Shown here: one piece after another, positions 39,822 through 48,674 of the stretch
Layout: each line of letters starts with the position of its first letter
Position numbering within the stretch: the stretch's first letter is position 1
Assembly: GCF_900143545.1 (NCBI RefSeq)
Contig: NZ_FREV01000002.1
Location: 310,018-374,017, forward strand
Direction of reading: 5' to 3'
Source: Loktanella sp. Alg231-35
Lineage (GTDB): Bacteria > Pseudomonadota > Alphaproteobacteria > Rhodobacterales > Rhodobacteraceae
Length of the DNA: 64,000 bases
The notes under the pieces: model-generated
Seen by the model: the letters and a program-made list of their open reading frames with translations, nothing else
Database searches by the model: none
What the model was told of the DNA's origin: nothing
Position numbers and translations under genes: made by a program

Positions 39822-39839
39822 CCCAAAATGATTTTTGGG
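39822..39839 (+). terminator. Small hairpin between trkH and hfq
   Basis: CCCAAAA-TGAT(T)-TTTTGGG forms a 7-bp stem just after the trkH stop. It could attenuate readthrough into hfq; it is not a classic terminator because no T run follows. Confidence 0.35.
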
Positions 39840-39930
39840 GGTGGAAACTCTGGAAATGCCACGACATACTGCCACGCAAGAACGAGGGGGGCCGGGTTGC
39901 GGCCGTAAGAACAAGAAAAAGGGTGTCGCA

Positions 39931-40164
39931 ATGGCTGCCGACAAAGCAAATCTGCAAGATGCGTTTCTTAACCATGTCCGCAAAACCAAGGTTCCGGTCA
40001 CGATCTTTCTGGTCAATGGCGTGAAGTTGCAAGGTGTAATCACCTGGTTTGACAGCTTCTGCGTGTTGTTACGCCGTGATGGGCAATCACAGCTTGTCTA
40101 TAAAAGCGCCATTTCCACGATCATGCCTGCCCAGCCGATCAGCCTTTATGAAGGCGAAGAGTAA
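39931..40164 (+). CDS. hfq: RNA chaperone Hfq
   Basis: Sm-like hexameric RNA chaperone that pairs small RNAs with mRNAs. The 77-aa product has the Sm1 motif ([19 protein letters not shown]) and Sm2 ([16 protein letters not shown]). The ATG at 39931 gives the family start ([13 protein letters not shown]). The short C-terminal tail (LYEGEE) is typical of alphaproteobacteria. hflX follows after two bases. Confidence 0.97.
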   Translation: MAADKANLQDAFLNHVRKTKVPVTIFLVNGVKLQGVITWFDSFCVLLRRDGQSQLVYKSAISTIMPAQPISLYEGEE

Positions 40165-40166
40165 CT

Positions 40167-41441
40167 TTGCTTGAACACGACCGGCCCGTCACACGGGCTT
40201 GGGTGCTGCACCCTGATCTGAAAAGCGATCACCAACGCCGTGATGCTGAACCTGCTTTGGAAGAAGCAGTTTCACTGGCCGCCGCCTTGCCTGATTTGCA
40301 GGTTGTGGGGGCGGATGTTGTGCGCTTGCCGAAAATTCATCCGGGCAAGCTGTTTGGCAAAGGCAAGATTGCAGAGCTGAAATCGGTGCTGGCCGCCAAT
40401 GAGGTGGAACTGGTTTTGATCGACGGTCCGGTCACGCCTGTCCAGCAGCGCAATCTGGAAAAGGAATGGGGCGTTAAGCTGCTTGATCGTACTGGGCTGA
40501 TATTAGAGATTTTCAGCGACCGCGCGCGCACCTCTGAAGGGGTGCTTCAGGTCGAGATGGCCGCGCTGTCCTATCAACGCACGCGGCTGGTCCGCGCCTG
40601 GACCCACTTGGAACGGCAACGTGGTGGTTTGGGCTTTGTCGGCGGTCCGGGTGAGACCCAGATTGAGGCGGACAGGCGCGCCATTGACGAACAACTCAAC
40701 CGCCTGCGCAAACAATTGGCGAAAGTGGTGAAAACCCGCGAATTGCACCGTGCGTCCCGCGCCAAGGTGCCATTCCCGATCGTGGCCTTGGTGGGCTATA
40801 CCAACGCGGGCAAATCGACGCTGTTCAACCATTTGACGGGTGCAGAGGTTTTGGCGAAAGACATGCTCTTTGCGACGCTTGACCCGACCATGCGGAAAAT
40901 CGTGTTGCCGACGGGGGATGAGGTGATCATGTCCGACACGGTGGGTTTCATCAGCGATCTGCCGACCGAACTGGTCGCTGCCTTCCGTGCCACTTTGGAA
41001 GAAGTGCTAGACGCAGACCTGATCGTGCATGTGCGCGACATCAGCCATGCGCAGACAGAAGAGCAGGCGCAGGATGTGCAAGCGATCCTGCAAAGCCTTG
41101 GTGTAGCCGAAGAGGCCCCGACGATTGAGGTCTGGAACAAGGTGGACCTGCTGGAAGGGGACGCCCGCGACGCGGTGATCACACAGGCCGAGCGGATGGA
41201 CGACCTTTATGCGATTTCTGCGGTCACAGGCGAGGGGCTGGAGGCGCTACTGGCGGCCATCCCCGACAAGCTGAAAGATCCACGCAGCGAGGCAGACCTG
41301 TCACTGGAGTTTGCCGAAGGCCGCAAACGGGCGTGGCTGTTTGAGGCGGGCGTAGTGACCGAAGAAGTGCAGACCGAGACGGGGTATGACCTGACGGTAT
41401 TCTGGACGGCGCTGCAAAAGGAACGGTTTGCGCGGTTGTGA
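40167..41441 (+). CDS. hflX: GTPase HflX
   Basis: Ribosome-splitting GTPase, usually downstream of hfq. The 424-aa product has the N-terminal domain with GKGKIAEL and GGLGFVGGPGETQIEADRR, then G1 GYTNAGKST (about 208-216), G3 DTVGF and G4 NKVD. No ATG is available near the family start, so TTG at 40167 is used, three bases after the hfq stop codon begins to end; coupling is likely. Confidence 0.94.
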   Translation: MLEHDRPVTRAWVLHPDLKSDHQRRDAEPALEEAVSLAAALPDLQVVGADVVRLPKIHPGKLFGKGKIAELKSVLAANEVELVLIDGPVTPVQQRNLEKEWGVKLLDRTGLILEIFSDRARTSEGVLQVEMAALSYQRTRLVRAWTHLERQRGGLGFVGGPGETQIEADRRAIDEQLNRLRKQLAKVVKTRELHRASRAKVPFPIVALVGYTNAGKSTLFNHLTGAEVLAKDMLFATLDPTMRKIVLPTGDEVIMSDTVGFISDLPTELVAAFRATLEEVLDADLIVHVRDISHAQTEEQAQDVQAILQSLGVAEEAPTIEVWNKVDLLEGDARDAVITQAERMDDLYAISAVTGEGLEALLAAIPDKLKDPRSEADLSLEFAEGRKRAWLFEAGVVTEEVQTETGYDLTVFWTALQKERFARL

Positions 41442-41459
41442 GGTCTGCTTTGCGGACCT
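41441..41459 (+). terminator. Hairpin at the hflX stop
   Basis: AGGTCTGC-TTT-GCGGACCT, an 8-bp stem with one G-T pair, starts on the last base of the hflX stop codon. It may close the long dusB-hflX transcript; no T run follows. Confidence 0.4.
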
Positions 41460-41596
41460 AACTGGCTTTCGCTACAACTAAGTCAATGTCCGGTCTGGCG
41501 AACCGTTCAACAAACGGTCCTATTGGGAATTATTTGGTGCATACCGCTTAGTACTGTATATGAACCCAACATTAGGCAGCAGCAGGTTTGAAGCAA

Positions 41597-42001
41597 ATGC
41601 GAGCATTGGCTTTGGGAAGTGATTTGGTGGCACAAACCTTGTCCAACTTTCATGTTGAACTGCATGAATATCCTTCCGGCAGTGGCAATTTATCAGATTT
41701 TCCGATCCGAATTTGGGTGCTCCCGTTGGAAGGAAAGCAGGCCATCGAAATATCAGTCGGCCCAAGTGGCGACAGTATCCAAATGCACTTCGGAAATCCC
41801 GAACCAGTGGACATGGGAGAGTTTGGCCGCACGCTAATTTTGCCGCAGTTTTCGGATGCCAATGATTGTGAACAAAGCATATTGGATTGGCGAATTGAGC
41901 CATCCGATGAGGGACAAAAACTGATATTGGCATTGTCAAGCGGTTCTGCACTAACATTGGCCTGTCATGGTGATGACGAGCTGCGCCCGATGATTTCCTG
42001 A
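41597..42001 (+). CDS. Hypothetical protein
   Basis: 134 aa from the ATG at 41597 (a TTG at 41588 is an alternative). Not recognised. It reads as a compact soluble domain with alternating strands (FHVELHEYPSGSG, FPIRIWVLPLEGKQAIEI, SIQMHFGNPEPVDMGE) and no signal peptide or membrane helix. The gene lies in an AT-richer gap after hflX; amino-acid composition looks protein-like, but no family is assigned and it could be an acquired gene. Confidence 0.5.
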   Translation: MRALALGSDLVAQTLSNFHVELHEYPSGSGNLSDFPIRIWVLPLEGKQAIEISVGPSGDSIQMHFGNPEPVDMGEFGRTLILPQFSDANDCEQSILDWRIEPSDEGQKLILALSSGSALTLACHGDDELRPMIS

Positions 42002-42410
42002 TCTTAAAATACATTCTAAAAGCTCTCGTTTTTGGTACGGGTGCAAAACACTTGGTTTGCGGCTGCCACAAACCCCGTTCAACATGAGCCAATTAGTCTA
42101 TCGAGTTAGCCGACCAAGACTGCTCTGTGTAGCGCAGCACGCCCACGAAATCGTACACGACCGCACTGCTCTTTTTCGTCATCAGGAGCGTCATCGTCGC
42201 AGCTGCAATGCAGTGACAACTACAATAAATCATTGGGGTCTAACCATAGCGCTATCCGACCTTGTGCGCGTTCAGAATCTTCGTCAGTGGGAACTGTCTT
42301 TGAGGACATCACTCTACCAATTTATGTTATTCAATGCATGCTACATGCTTACCCTCATGACAGCGATGGGCTCAAACCCGCCATTCGCTGCACTGAAGAT
42401 ACAAACTATC
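42002..42410. other. Gene-free stretch, 409 bases
   Basis: AT-richer than its surroundings. Two overlapping plus-strand openings run into the acylase gene on the other strand but have no convincing start, composition or family. No repeat, tRNA or transposon end was recognised. It may hold remnants of a lost gene. Confidence 0.5.
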
Positions 42411-44873
42411 TTACTCCACCGGCCGCAAGACCGTCACCCCCACAGCCGCCGCTCTTGCCAAATCGGGATCAAGCGACATCGGGATATATTCGCCGCGCCG
42501 CCATAACTCGCCCAGATTGTCGTAGTGCCGCGATAGCGGATGCCCCGATTGCCCTGTTGAGATGATAAAGACTGAACTGTCTGGATCGGCAAAGTCATAG
42601 ACCCCCCGGTAAGCCCCTGCATGCACATTCTGGAACGGATGCGGGTCAACCCCCGAGGTCTTGGCCCGTTGCAGCGTATGGTCGCCACCGCTGGTGGATT
42701 GCCGGATGTTCACCACCCATTCCAACCCCGGTGTCTTGCCCAGAACAGGGTGGTCATGTGTTGCCACATGGGCATCCCCCCAGCGCACGGTCTCTATCGC
42801 GTTGCCGTGGTTTTCGGCGATCCAGATCAGCGCATCATCCAGTGACTGCCGCGCGATGTCGGTGCAGGTCTCAACCGGGGCGGATTGCAACACGTCGCAC
42901 CAGACAGATGCCCCATCAATGTCGCGCATGACCCGTTCGATAAACACAGCGTCCACATGGGTGAATTCAGCCGCAAGCGGCCCCAGTTCGTCCCGGATCA
43001 ACCGTTGCTGGAACGCGCGTGTCCATGCCGCGTAGATCAGCGGCTCTGGTAGGTGTTCGTTCATCTCTCCGTTCCACGACGACAGCAGGTTCAGCGCAAT
43101 CTGACGCCGCCGTTCTGGTGTGCCATCGGGGGCGGCATCGCCGGTGAACCATAGATCAGCCCCCATCAGTGTTGAGAGCGTGCGCGCAGTGAAACTGACG
43201 GTGTCGAGCTGCGCCTCGATAAAGCTGTCACGGGTATGCACTTCGCGCGCCTGCATCAGGCGTCGCCAGCGGTAGATCCGCTGCGTGTCACCCCAGTCAA
43301 AGGCCACGTGATTTGGGAAGGGCCGGTCGACGGTCTTATTGTTGGTATTGCCGATGATCCCGCCGCGCGGGTCGATGAATTCGGGGTTGTCGTCATAGGG
43401 GAAACGCCCCAGCCAGCGGTTTTCGGGCAAATAGCCAAAGGATGGATAGCGCCCCTGGCTTTGGTGGCGTGCATCACGGGCGGGCAGGGCGCCGACGGTT
43501 TTCATCGCGATCCGGTTGCGGTCGGCCAACGTCATGTTCTGGGCGGGGGCGATATGGTTTTCGCCCGCTGCAATCGCCTCTTCGACGGTGCGTGATTGCA
43601 TGATCTCCATTGCCGCCGACATTGATGTGTCGCGGTCCGATAGCGCTGTCCAGGCAACGGTGGTCACATGGCCGGGCGGTGTGATTGTACCAAGGTCAAA
43701 CTGGTCACGCGGGATCACCGGGCCATTGGCCGTCCAGCGCAGGCGCAGCGTCACAGCAGGCGCATCTTTGATGGTCACAATGCTGTCGCGTGTCCGAAAC
43801 GGCACCCAGCCATTGGGGCTGCGGTATTCGTCCGGGTTGTCGGGGTTCAATTCTTCGATAAACACATCCTGATCGTCAACCGTGGCCGTGGTCACACCCC
43901 AGCCCAATGTGTCGCCGCGCCCTGACAAGACAACTGGCATGCCCGGAATGGTGCCACCAATGACGCCGCCCGACGTCAGCTCTAACCGGGCGAGATACCA
44001 GATCGACGGGGCCGTCAGCCCCAGATGCGGGTCATTGGCCAATAGGGTTGACCCCGTGGCAGAGCGTGACGGGCTGGCGGCCCAAGCGTTGGAGGCACCA
44101 GCCAGTGGCGCAGGTGCGATTGGCGACAACGGGTCAAAGGCCATCCGCGTGTTGGGGGTGAAGGTGGGCACATGCGGCACCAGCGCGGCATATTCCGGCA
44201 ATGCCGCAATGCCGCCGGTGGGATCGTCCGGCAGGATGTCGGCCAGCCGCTCATTGCTGAGCAGTAGCGACGCGCGCGCGCGCAGCACCTCGTCCTCAAT
44301 CCCGGATGTCAGTTGGATCGCCATCAGTTTCAGGATCGCCAGCGAATCTGCTGGTTGCCAAGGTGCGACGGGATGACTGAACAGCCACATTTCGGGGGCA
44401 CCACGGCCGCGTGCGCCGGCGTTGACCTCATTCAACCAGGCGTTCACACCTGCGGAATATGCGACCAACCCGGCCTTGGTTTCATCCGTCTGGGCATCAA
44501 CGGACGCCACCGAGAGGTTATAAAGATCAAAGCGGCGCATGACTTCATCGATGCGCAGTGTCCGTTCGCCAAACAGCTCTGACAGCCGCCCCTGAACGGT
44601 GCGGCGCAGCATCGTCATTTGCCACAGACGGTCTTGCGCATGGGCATACCCGAGGGCGAAATAGACGTCCTCATTTGTCTGACCAAAGATATGGGGCACA
44701 TTGGCGTTGTCGCGCACAATCTCAACCGGGGCCGAGATGCCCGCCAGCGTCACCTCTGCGTCGTAGTTGGGCAGCGAGCGCGACGCAAAATAATAGGCGA
44801 GCGCGATTACCGCGACGGTCAGGACGATCAATGCGGTGGCAAGCCGGATAAGCCAGCGAAAAATCAGCGCCAT
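42411..44873 (-). CDS. Penicillin acylase-family N-terminal nucleophile hydrolase
   Basis: 820 aa with an N-terminal membrane anchor or signal (about 8-30). The alpha part is followed by the autocatalytic junction and nucleophile in AGASNAWAASPSRS (Ser at about 261), then LLANDPHLGL and the beta-subunit fold. It should mature into two chains outside the cytoplasm. Members hydrolyse amides such as beta-lactam side chains or acyl-homoserine lactones; the substrate cannot be read from sequence. It is downstream of livM on the same strand with a 57-base gap. Confidence 0.9.
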   Translation of the reverse strand: MALIFRWLIRLATALIVLTVAVIALAYYFASRSLPNYDAEVTLAGISAPVEIVRDNANVPHIFGQTNEDVYFALGYAHAQDRLWQMTMLRRTVQGRLSELFGERTLRIDEVMRRFDLYNLSVASVDAQTDETKAGLVAYSAGVNAWLNEVNAGARGRGAPEMWLFSHPVAPWQPADSLAILKLMAIQLTSGIEDEVLRARASLLLSNERLADILPDDPTGGIAALPEYAALVPHVPTFTPNTRMAFDPLSPIAPAPLAGASNAWAASPSRSATGSTLLANDPHLGLTAPSIWYLARLELTSGGVIGGTIPGMPVVLSGRGDTLGWGVTTATVDDQDVFIEELNPDNPDEYRSPNGWVPFRTRDSIVTIKDAPAVTLRLRWTANGPVIPRDQFDLGTITPPGHVTTVAWTALSDRDTSMSAAMEIMQSRTVEEAIAAGENHIAPAQNMTLADRNRIAMKTVGALPARDARHQSQGRYPSFGYLPENRWLGRFPYDDNPEFIDPRGGIIGNTNNKTVDRPFPNHVAFDWGDTQRIYRWRRLMQAREVHTRDSFIEAQLDTVSFTARTLSTLMGADLWFTGDAAPDGTPERRRQIALNLLSSWNGEMNEHLPEPLIYAAWTRAFQQRLIRDELGPLAAEFTHVDAVFIERVMRDIDGASVWCDVLQSAPVETCTDIARQSLDDALIWIAENHGNAIETVRWGDAHVATHDHPVLGKTPGLEWVVNIRQSTSGGDHTLQRAKTSGVDPHPFQNVHAGAYRGVYDFADPDSSVFIISTGQSGHPLSRHYDNLGELWRRGEYIPMSLDPDLARAAAVGVTVLRPVE

Positions 44874-44930
44874 TGGGTCCTCTGCGTTAACGGTCTGCCC
44901 TGTTTTAGCAGGGCAGACGCCAAGGACAAG

Positions 44931-46232
44931 CTAGCGTTCCGGGATCAATCCGCGTGGGCTGAACCGCAGCACCAAAAGCAGGATCACACCCATGGTCAGC
45001 AGACGCATATGGGCGGCTGATTCGATCAGCCGTTCTTTTAGGCCGCTGCCATCTTCCAATCCGGAGCTGAGGATGTTCATCAGGCCCAACCCCAGTGGTT
45101 CCACCTGTACCCACAGCCACCAGATCAGCATCCCGCCCAGCACTGCGCCGAAGTTATTGCCGGATCCGCCGACGATCACCATCACCCAGACAAGGAAGGT
45201 AAAGCGCAACGGTTGATAAGTGCCGGGGGTCAATTGCCCATCTAGTGTTGTCATCATCGCCCCTGCAATGCCGCAGATCGCAGAACCGAGAATGAAGATT
45301 TGCAGGTGACGGGCGGTGACGTCTTTGCCCATCGCCTCGGCTGCGACTTCGTTGTCGCGGATGGCGCGCATCATGCGGCCCCATGGGCTTTTGAGCGCCG
45401 TTTGCGCCAACCAGAGCAGGATCAGCAGCACGATTGTAAACAGGATCGCGTAGCCCAGCTTGGTGTATAGCGTCGAGGCTGTGACCGGGTCCAAGCCAAG
45501 GCTGGCCGCCCGTTCCACAAAGCCGGGATCATTTTGCAGGTCAATCTCGTAGGGTACCGGGCGATCCAGACCGATCACGTTTTTGACACCGCGCGCCAGC
45601 CAGTCTTCGTTTTTCATGATCGCAATGATGATCTCGGCAATGCCCAAGGTCGCAATAGCCAGATAGTCAGAGCGCAGGCCAAGCGCCGTCTTGCCAATGA
45701 TCCATGCCGCACCAGCGGCCAGCAAACCACCGACTGGCCAGCTTAGCAGAATGGGCAGGTTCAGACCGCCAAGATTGCCCGTTGACGCGGGATTGACCGC
45801 TTCAACCGCGATCTTGCCGGGATCAAACACAGCCCGATAAAGAAAGAAGCCGCCGATGAGGATCACAAGCGTTGCAATCGTCTTGGTGCGGCCTTCCAAT
45901 CGCTTTTGCGCCTGAACCGCGGCCACAACTGTCAACGCCCCCAACGCAAGCCCAGCAAAAATGCGCAGACCGCCGGCCTGCCACGCCTCTGGCACCGGAT
46001 CAGCAGAGATCAGCACAGTAGCCAAGCCGCCCAAGGCCACAAAGCCCATGACCCCGATGTTAAACAGCCCCGCAAAGCCCCATTGCAGGTTCACACCCAG
46101 CGCCATAATGGCCGAAATCAGGCCCATGTTCAGGATCAGCAAAGCGGAGTTCCAACCTTGGATCATCCCGGTGCCGATCAGCAGAATGGCGACAATGCCG
46201 AACAGCGCGGTATCTCTGACGGTGGTGCTCAT
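44931..46232 (-). CDS. livM: Branched-chain amino-acid ABC transporter permease LivM
   Basis: 433 aa inner-membrane permease with LQWGFAGLFNIGVMGFVALGG (the LivHM helix motif) and the EAA-like loop near MRAIRDNEVAAEAMGKDVT. It is about 100 residues longer than E. coli-type LivM cores, the extra length falling between the N-terminal and core helices. The start overlaps the livH stop (ATGA at 46229). Confidence 0.93.
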   Translation of the reverse strand: MSTTVRDTALFGIVAILLIGTGMIQGWNSALLILNMGLISAIMALGVNLQWGFAGLFNIGVMGFVALGGLATVLISADPVPEAWQAGGLRIFAGLALGALTVVAAVQAQKRLEGRTKTIATLVILIGGFFLYRAVFDPGKIAVEAVNPASTGNLGGLNLPILLSWPVGGLLAAGAAWIIGKTALGLRSDYLAIATLGIAEIIIAIMKNEDWLARGVKNVIGLDRPVPYEIDLQNDPGFVERAASLGLDPVTASTLYTKLGYAILFTIVLLILLWLAQTALKSPWGRMMRAIRDNEVAAEAMGKDVTARHLQIFILGSAICGIAGAMMTTLDGQLTPGTYQPLRFTFLVWVMVIVGGSGNNFGAVLGGMLIWWLWVQVEPLGLGLMNILSSGLEDGSGLKERLIESAAHMRLLTMGVILLLVLRFSPRGLIPER

Positions 46233-47239
46233 ACGGATTGTCCTTTGAAAAGGCCCGTGGGCTTGAACAGCAGCACGATAATCAAGATCGCAAAGCTGAC
46301 GGCAAATTTGTAGTCGGTGGAAAGAAGCTGCACGAGGCCATCCGGCTCAAGGCTATCCGGCATCAGATAGACCAGCACTTTTTTCCAAGCGTAGGTGATT
46401 GTGACCTCGCTGAAGGCGATCACAAAACCACCTGCTATAGCCCCAATCGGGTTGCCCAGACCGCCGACAATGGCGGCGGCAAAGATGGGCAACAGCAGTT
46501 GGAAATAGGTGAAGGCCTTGAAGGATTTATCGAGACCGTAAAGCACACCAGCGGTGGTCGCCAAAGCGGCGACGATCATCCACGTTACCTTGACCACCCA
46601 ATCGGGGTTGATGCCCGACAGCAGGGCAAGGTCTTCGTTATCAGAGAACGCGCGCATGGATTTACCTGTGCGGGTCTTGTTGAGGAACCAAAAGAGCAGG
46701 GCCATCACAACGAATGCCACAACCAATGTGATGGCTTGGGTAGTTTTGATCGCCAGACCTTCGTTCAAGCCGGTTGCCTCTTTGAAACCACGGGCCGTGA
46801 TGATGAACCGTTCCCCATCGGCAAAGCGGATATCACGGACGCCGATAATAAAACGCACGATACCATTCATCACGAACATCACCCCCATGGACACAATCAC
46901 AAGGATCACGGGCGACGCCTTTTGCTGGCGATAGAATTTATAGATGCCCCAATCGGTACCCAGCAGCAGCAGGATAGTTGCGCCAATGCCAAAGGGCAGG
47001 GCAAGCAATGCTGTGGGCAGCGGGCCAAAGGTAATGCCGATGCTGGTCAGAAGCGTTGTGAACAAAATGGTAATCGCGGTGCCAAAGGCCATCGTGTCGC
47101 CATGGGCGAAGTTGGAAAAGCGCAGAATGCCATAGATCATCGTGACACCCAGCGCCCCGATGGCCAATTGTGCGCCATAGGCGAGGCCGGGGACAATGAC
47201 GAAGTTCGCCAGTGCAACGATTGCGTTTAGAAAATCCAT
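46229..47239 (-). CDS. livH: Branched-chain amino-acid ABC transporter permease LivH
   Basis: 336 aa permease with the LivH features LAIGALGVTMIYGILRFSNFAHGD and GLGNPIGAIAGGFVIAFSE. It forms the membrane channel with LivM. Last but one of the Liv operon in transcription order. Confidence 0.93.
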   Translation of the reverse strand: MDFLNAIVALANFVIVPGLAYGAQLAIGALGVTMIYGILRFSNFAHGDTMAFGTAITILFTTLLTSIGITFGPLPTALLALPFGIGATILLLLGTDWGIYKFYRQQKASPVILVIVSMGVMFVMNGIVRFIIGVRDIRFADGERFIITARGFKEATGLNEGLAIKTTQAITLVVAFVVMALLFWFLNKTRTGKSMRAFSDNEDLALLSGINPDWVVKVTWMIVAALATTAGVLYGLDKSFKAFTYFQLLLPIFAAAIVGGLGNPIGAIAGGFVIAFSEVTITYAWKKVLVYLMPDSLEPDGLVQLLSTDYKFAVSFAILIIVLLFKPTGLFKGQSV

Positions 47240-47271
47240 TTAGAGATCACCTTTGGAAATCAAAGAGTTAT

Positions 47272-47616
47272 TCACTGTACCACCTCACATGTTCCGCTCA
47301 GGTGCTCTCCGGCGCGCGCATTTGCAAACACAGCGGATCCGTCGGCCTGCATGATCATCATTAATTCCGTACCGCCCAAGCCTTCAGCCCAGAAACCCAC
47401 AGTATTTCCGATCATAATCGGTTCAGCCGGGAACCTTGCGTCGCCCATCTGCACGGTCGTGACCCGGCGGCGTGCCGGTTCTTGGGCGTCCAATGCAGGG
47501 GCAAACTGGGTGCGGTCGATCTCGAACCGGACCGGCGTGCCGGACAGGTCGCAGGCAATGACATCGGCCATCGCGGGGCCGGGCAGCGTTGCACAGAGGA
47601 GGGTCGCCATCTTCAT
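47272..47616 (-). CDS. Small exported protein in the Liv operon
   Basis: 114 aa, not recognised. A short signal-peptide-like start (MKMATLLCATLPGPAMA) is followed by a small domain with two cysteines (ACDLSG near the start and SGTCEVV at the end) that could form a disulfide. The start overlaps the livF stop (ATGA at 47613), so it is co-translated with the transporter ATPase. A periplasmic role linked to transport is inferred from position only. Confidence 0.65.
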   Translation of the reverse strand: MKMATLLCATLPGPAMADVIACDLSGTPVRFEIDRTQFAPALDAQEPARRRVTTVQMGDARFPAEPIMIGNTVGFWAEGLGGTELMMIMQADGSAVFANARAGEHLSGTCEVVQ

Positions 47617-48440
47617 CCGCCCAAGAAACTCCGCCTGACTTCTTCGTCAGCGAGCAGTTCCTTGCCGGTGCCGGTGTGGGCATTGCGGCCCTGCACCAGA
47701 ACATAGGCTTTATCTGCAATTTCAAGAGCTTGACGGGCGTTCTGTTCCACCATCAGGATCGGAATACCCGTGCGTGCAACCTCAATGATCCGGTCAAACA
47801 ACTCGTCCATGACGATGGGTGAAACCCCAGCCGTTGGCTCATCCAGCATCAACACCTTGGGCTGTGTCATCAGCGCCCGACCCACGGCGACTTGCTGGCG
47901 CTGGCCACCCGACAATTCACCCGCAGGCTGGTTGCGCTTGTCTTTGAGGATCGGAAACAGGTCATAGACCTGCGTCATGGTATCGCTGAAATCATCGCGG
48001 CGGATAAAGGCACCCATCTCTAGGTTTTCTTCAACGGTCATGGAGGTAAAGATATTGGCGACCTGGGGGACAAACCCCATGCCTTTGACCACACGTTCTT
48101 GCGGGGACAGATGGGTGATATCCTCGCCATCCAGCCGCACCGCACCTTCATTGACGTTGAGCATGCCAAAGACGGCCTTCATTGCGGTTGATTTGCCCGC
48201 GCCATTGGGCCCGACGATCACAGCGATTTCGCCCTTTTCGGCGGCGATGGTGCAAGAATGCAGGATATCGGGGCCTTTGCCATAGCCACCGGTCATCGCA
48301 TCGCCGATCAGAAACGGCTCTCCGCCCTTGGCGGTGCTGCCACCGGCACGATAAGTCACGGTGTCTTTGTTGCCGCCACTGTCTTTGGTGATGGAACGAT
48401 CCTTGTTGCCGCGATCGTTCTGGTAGGGATTGTCATTCAC
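47613..48440 (-). CDS. livF: Branched-chain amino-acid ABC transporter ATPase LivF, extended N-terminus
   Basis: 275 aa against about 235 for typical LivF. The first 40 or so residues form an extension rich in Asp, Asn, Lys and Gly (starting NDNPYQNDRGNKDRSITKD). The ATPase core follows: Walker A GPNGAGKST, signature LSGGQRQQVAVG, Walker B VLMLDEPTAG. The start is GTG at 48440, overlapping the stop of the upstream 52-aa gene. Confidence 0.92.
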   Translation of the reverse strand: MNDNPYQNDRGNKDRSITKDSGGNKDTVTYRAGGSTAKGGEPFLIGDAMTGGYGKGPDILHSCTIAAEKGEIAVIVGPNGAGKSTAMKAVFGMLNVNEGAVRLDGEDITHLSPQERVVKGMGFVPQVANIFTSMTVEENLEMGAFIRRDDFSDTMTQVYDLFPILKDKRNQPAGELSGGQRQQVAVGRALMTQPKVLMLDEPTAGVSPIVMDELFDRIIEVARTGIPILMVEQNARQALEIADKAYVLVQGRNAHTGTGKELLADEEVRRSFLGG

Positions 48441-48595
48441 GGATTAACATACTCTTCGAGGAATGGGGCATAGGTCGTCAACGTGTCGCGCATCTGCGCT
48501 TGCTCGGCGGCGTCAGCGTGGTTGACGTAGATGTAATAGAATGTCGCAGCAGAGCCTAAGATGGCTCCGAAAAGAACGGTTAACAGGAATTTCAT
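48437..48595 (-). CDS. 52-aa membrane-anchored small protein
   Basis: Begins MKFLLTVLFGAILGSAATFYY, one hydrophobic helix, then a short soluble tail (NHADAAEQAQMRDTLTTYA). It lies between livG and livF, with its stop overlapping the livF GTG start (GTGA). Not recognised; the embedding in the operon and protein-like composition support a real gene. Confidence 0.65.
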   Translation of the reverse strand: MKFLLTVLFGAILGSAATFYYIYVNHADAAEQAQMRDTLTTYAPFLEEYVNP

Positions 48596-48674
48596 GTTGG
48601 TCTTCCCTTTCGTTGGCGTGTGTCCCCCCACGCAGTTTGGTTGGGCTTTGCGGGTGCTTTGACTGTCACGCGCA

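Noticed and set aside
41520..42092. A 190-codon minus-strand opening after hflX
   Set aside because: It lies antisense to the more protein-like 134-aa candidate, is rich in His, Pro and Cys, and has no family resemblance.
42057..42565. Two overlapping plus-strand openings running into the acylase gene
   Set aside because: They lack a ribosome-binding site, continue antisense into a confident gene, and have no domain-like composition.
46238..47230. Long plus-strand opening opposite livH
   Set aside because: Antisense shadow; composition rich in His, Gln and Asp without any motif.
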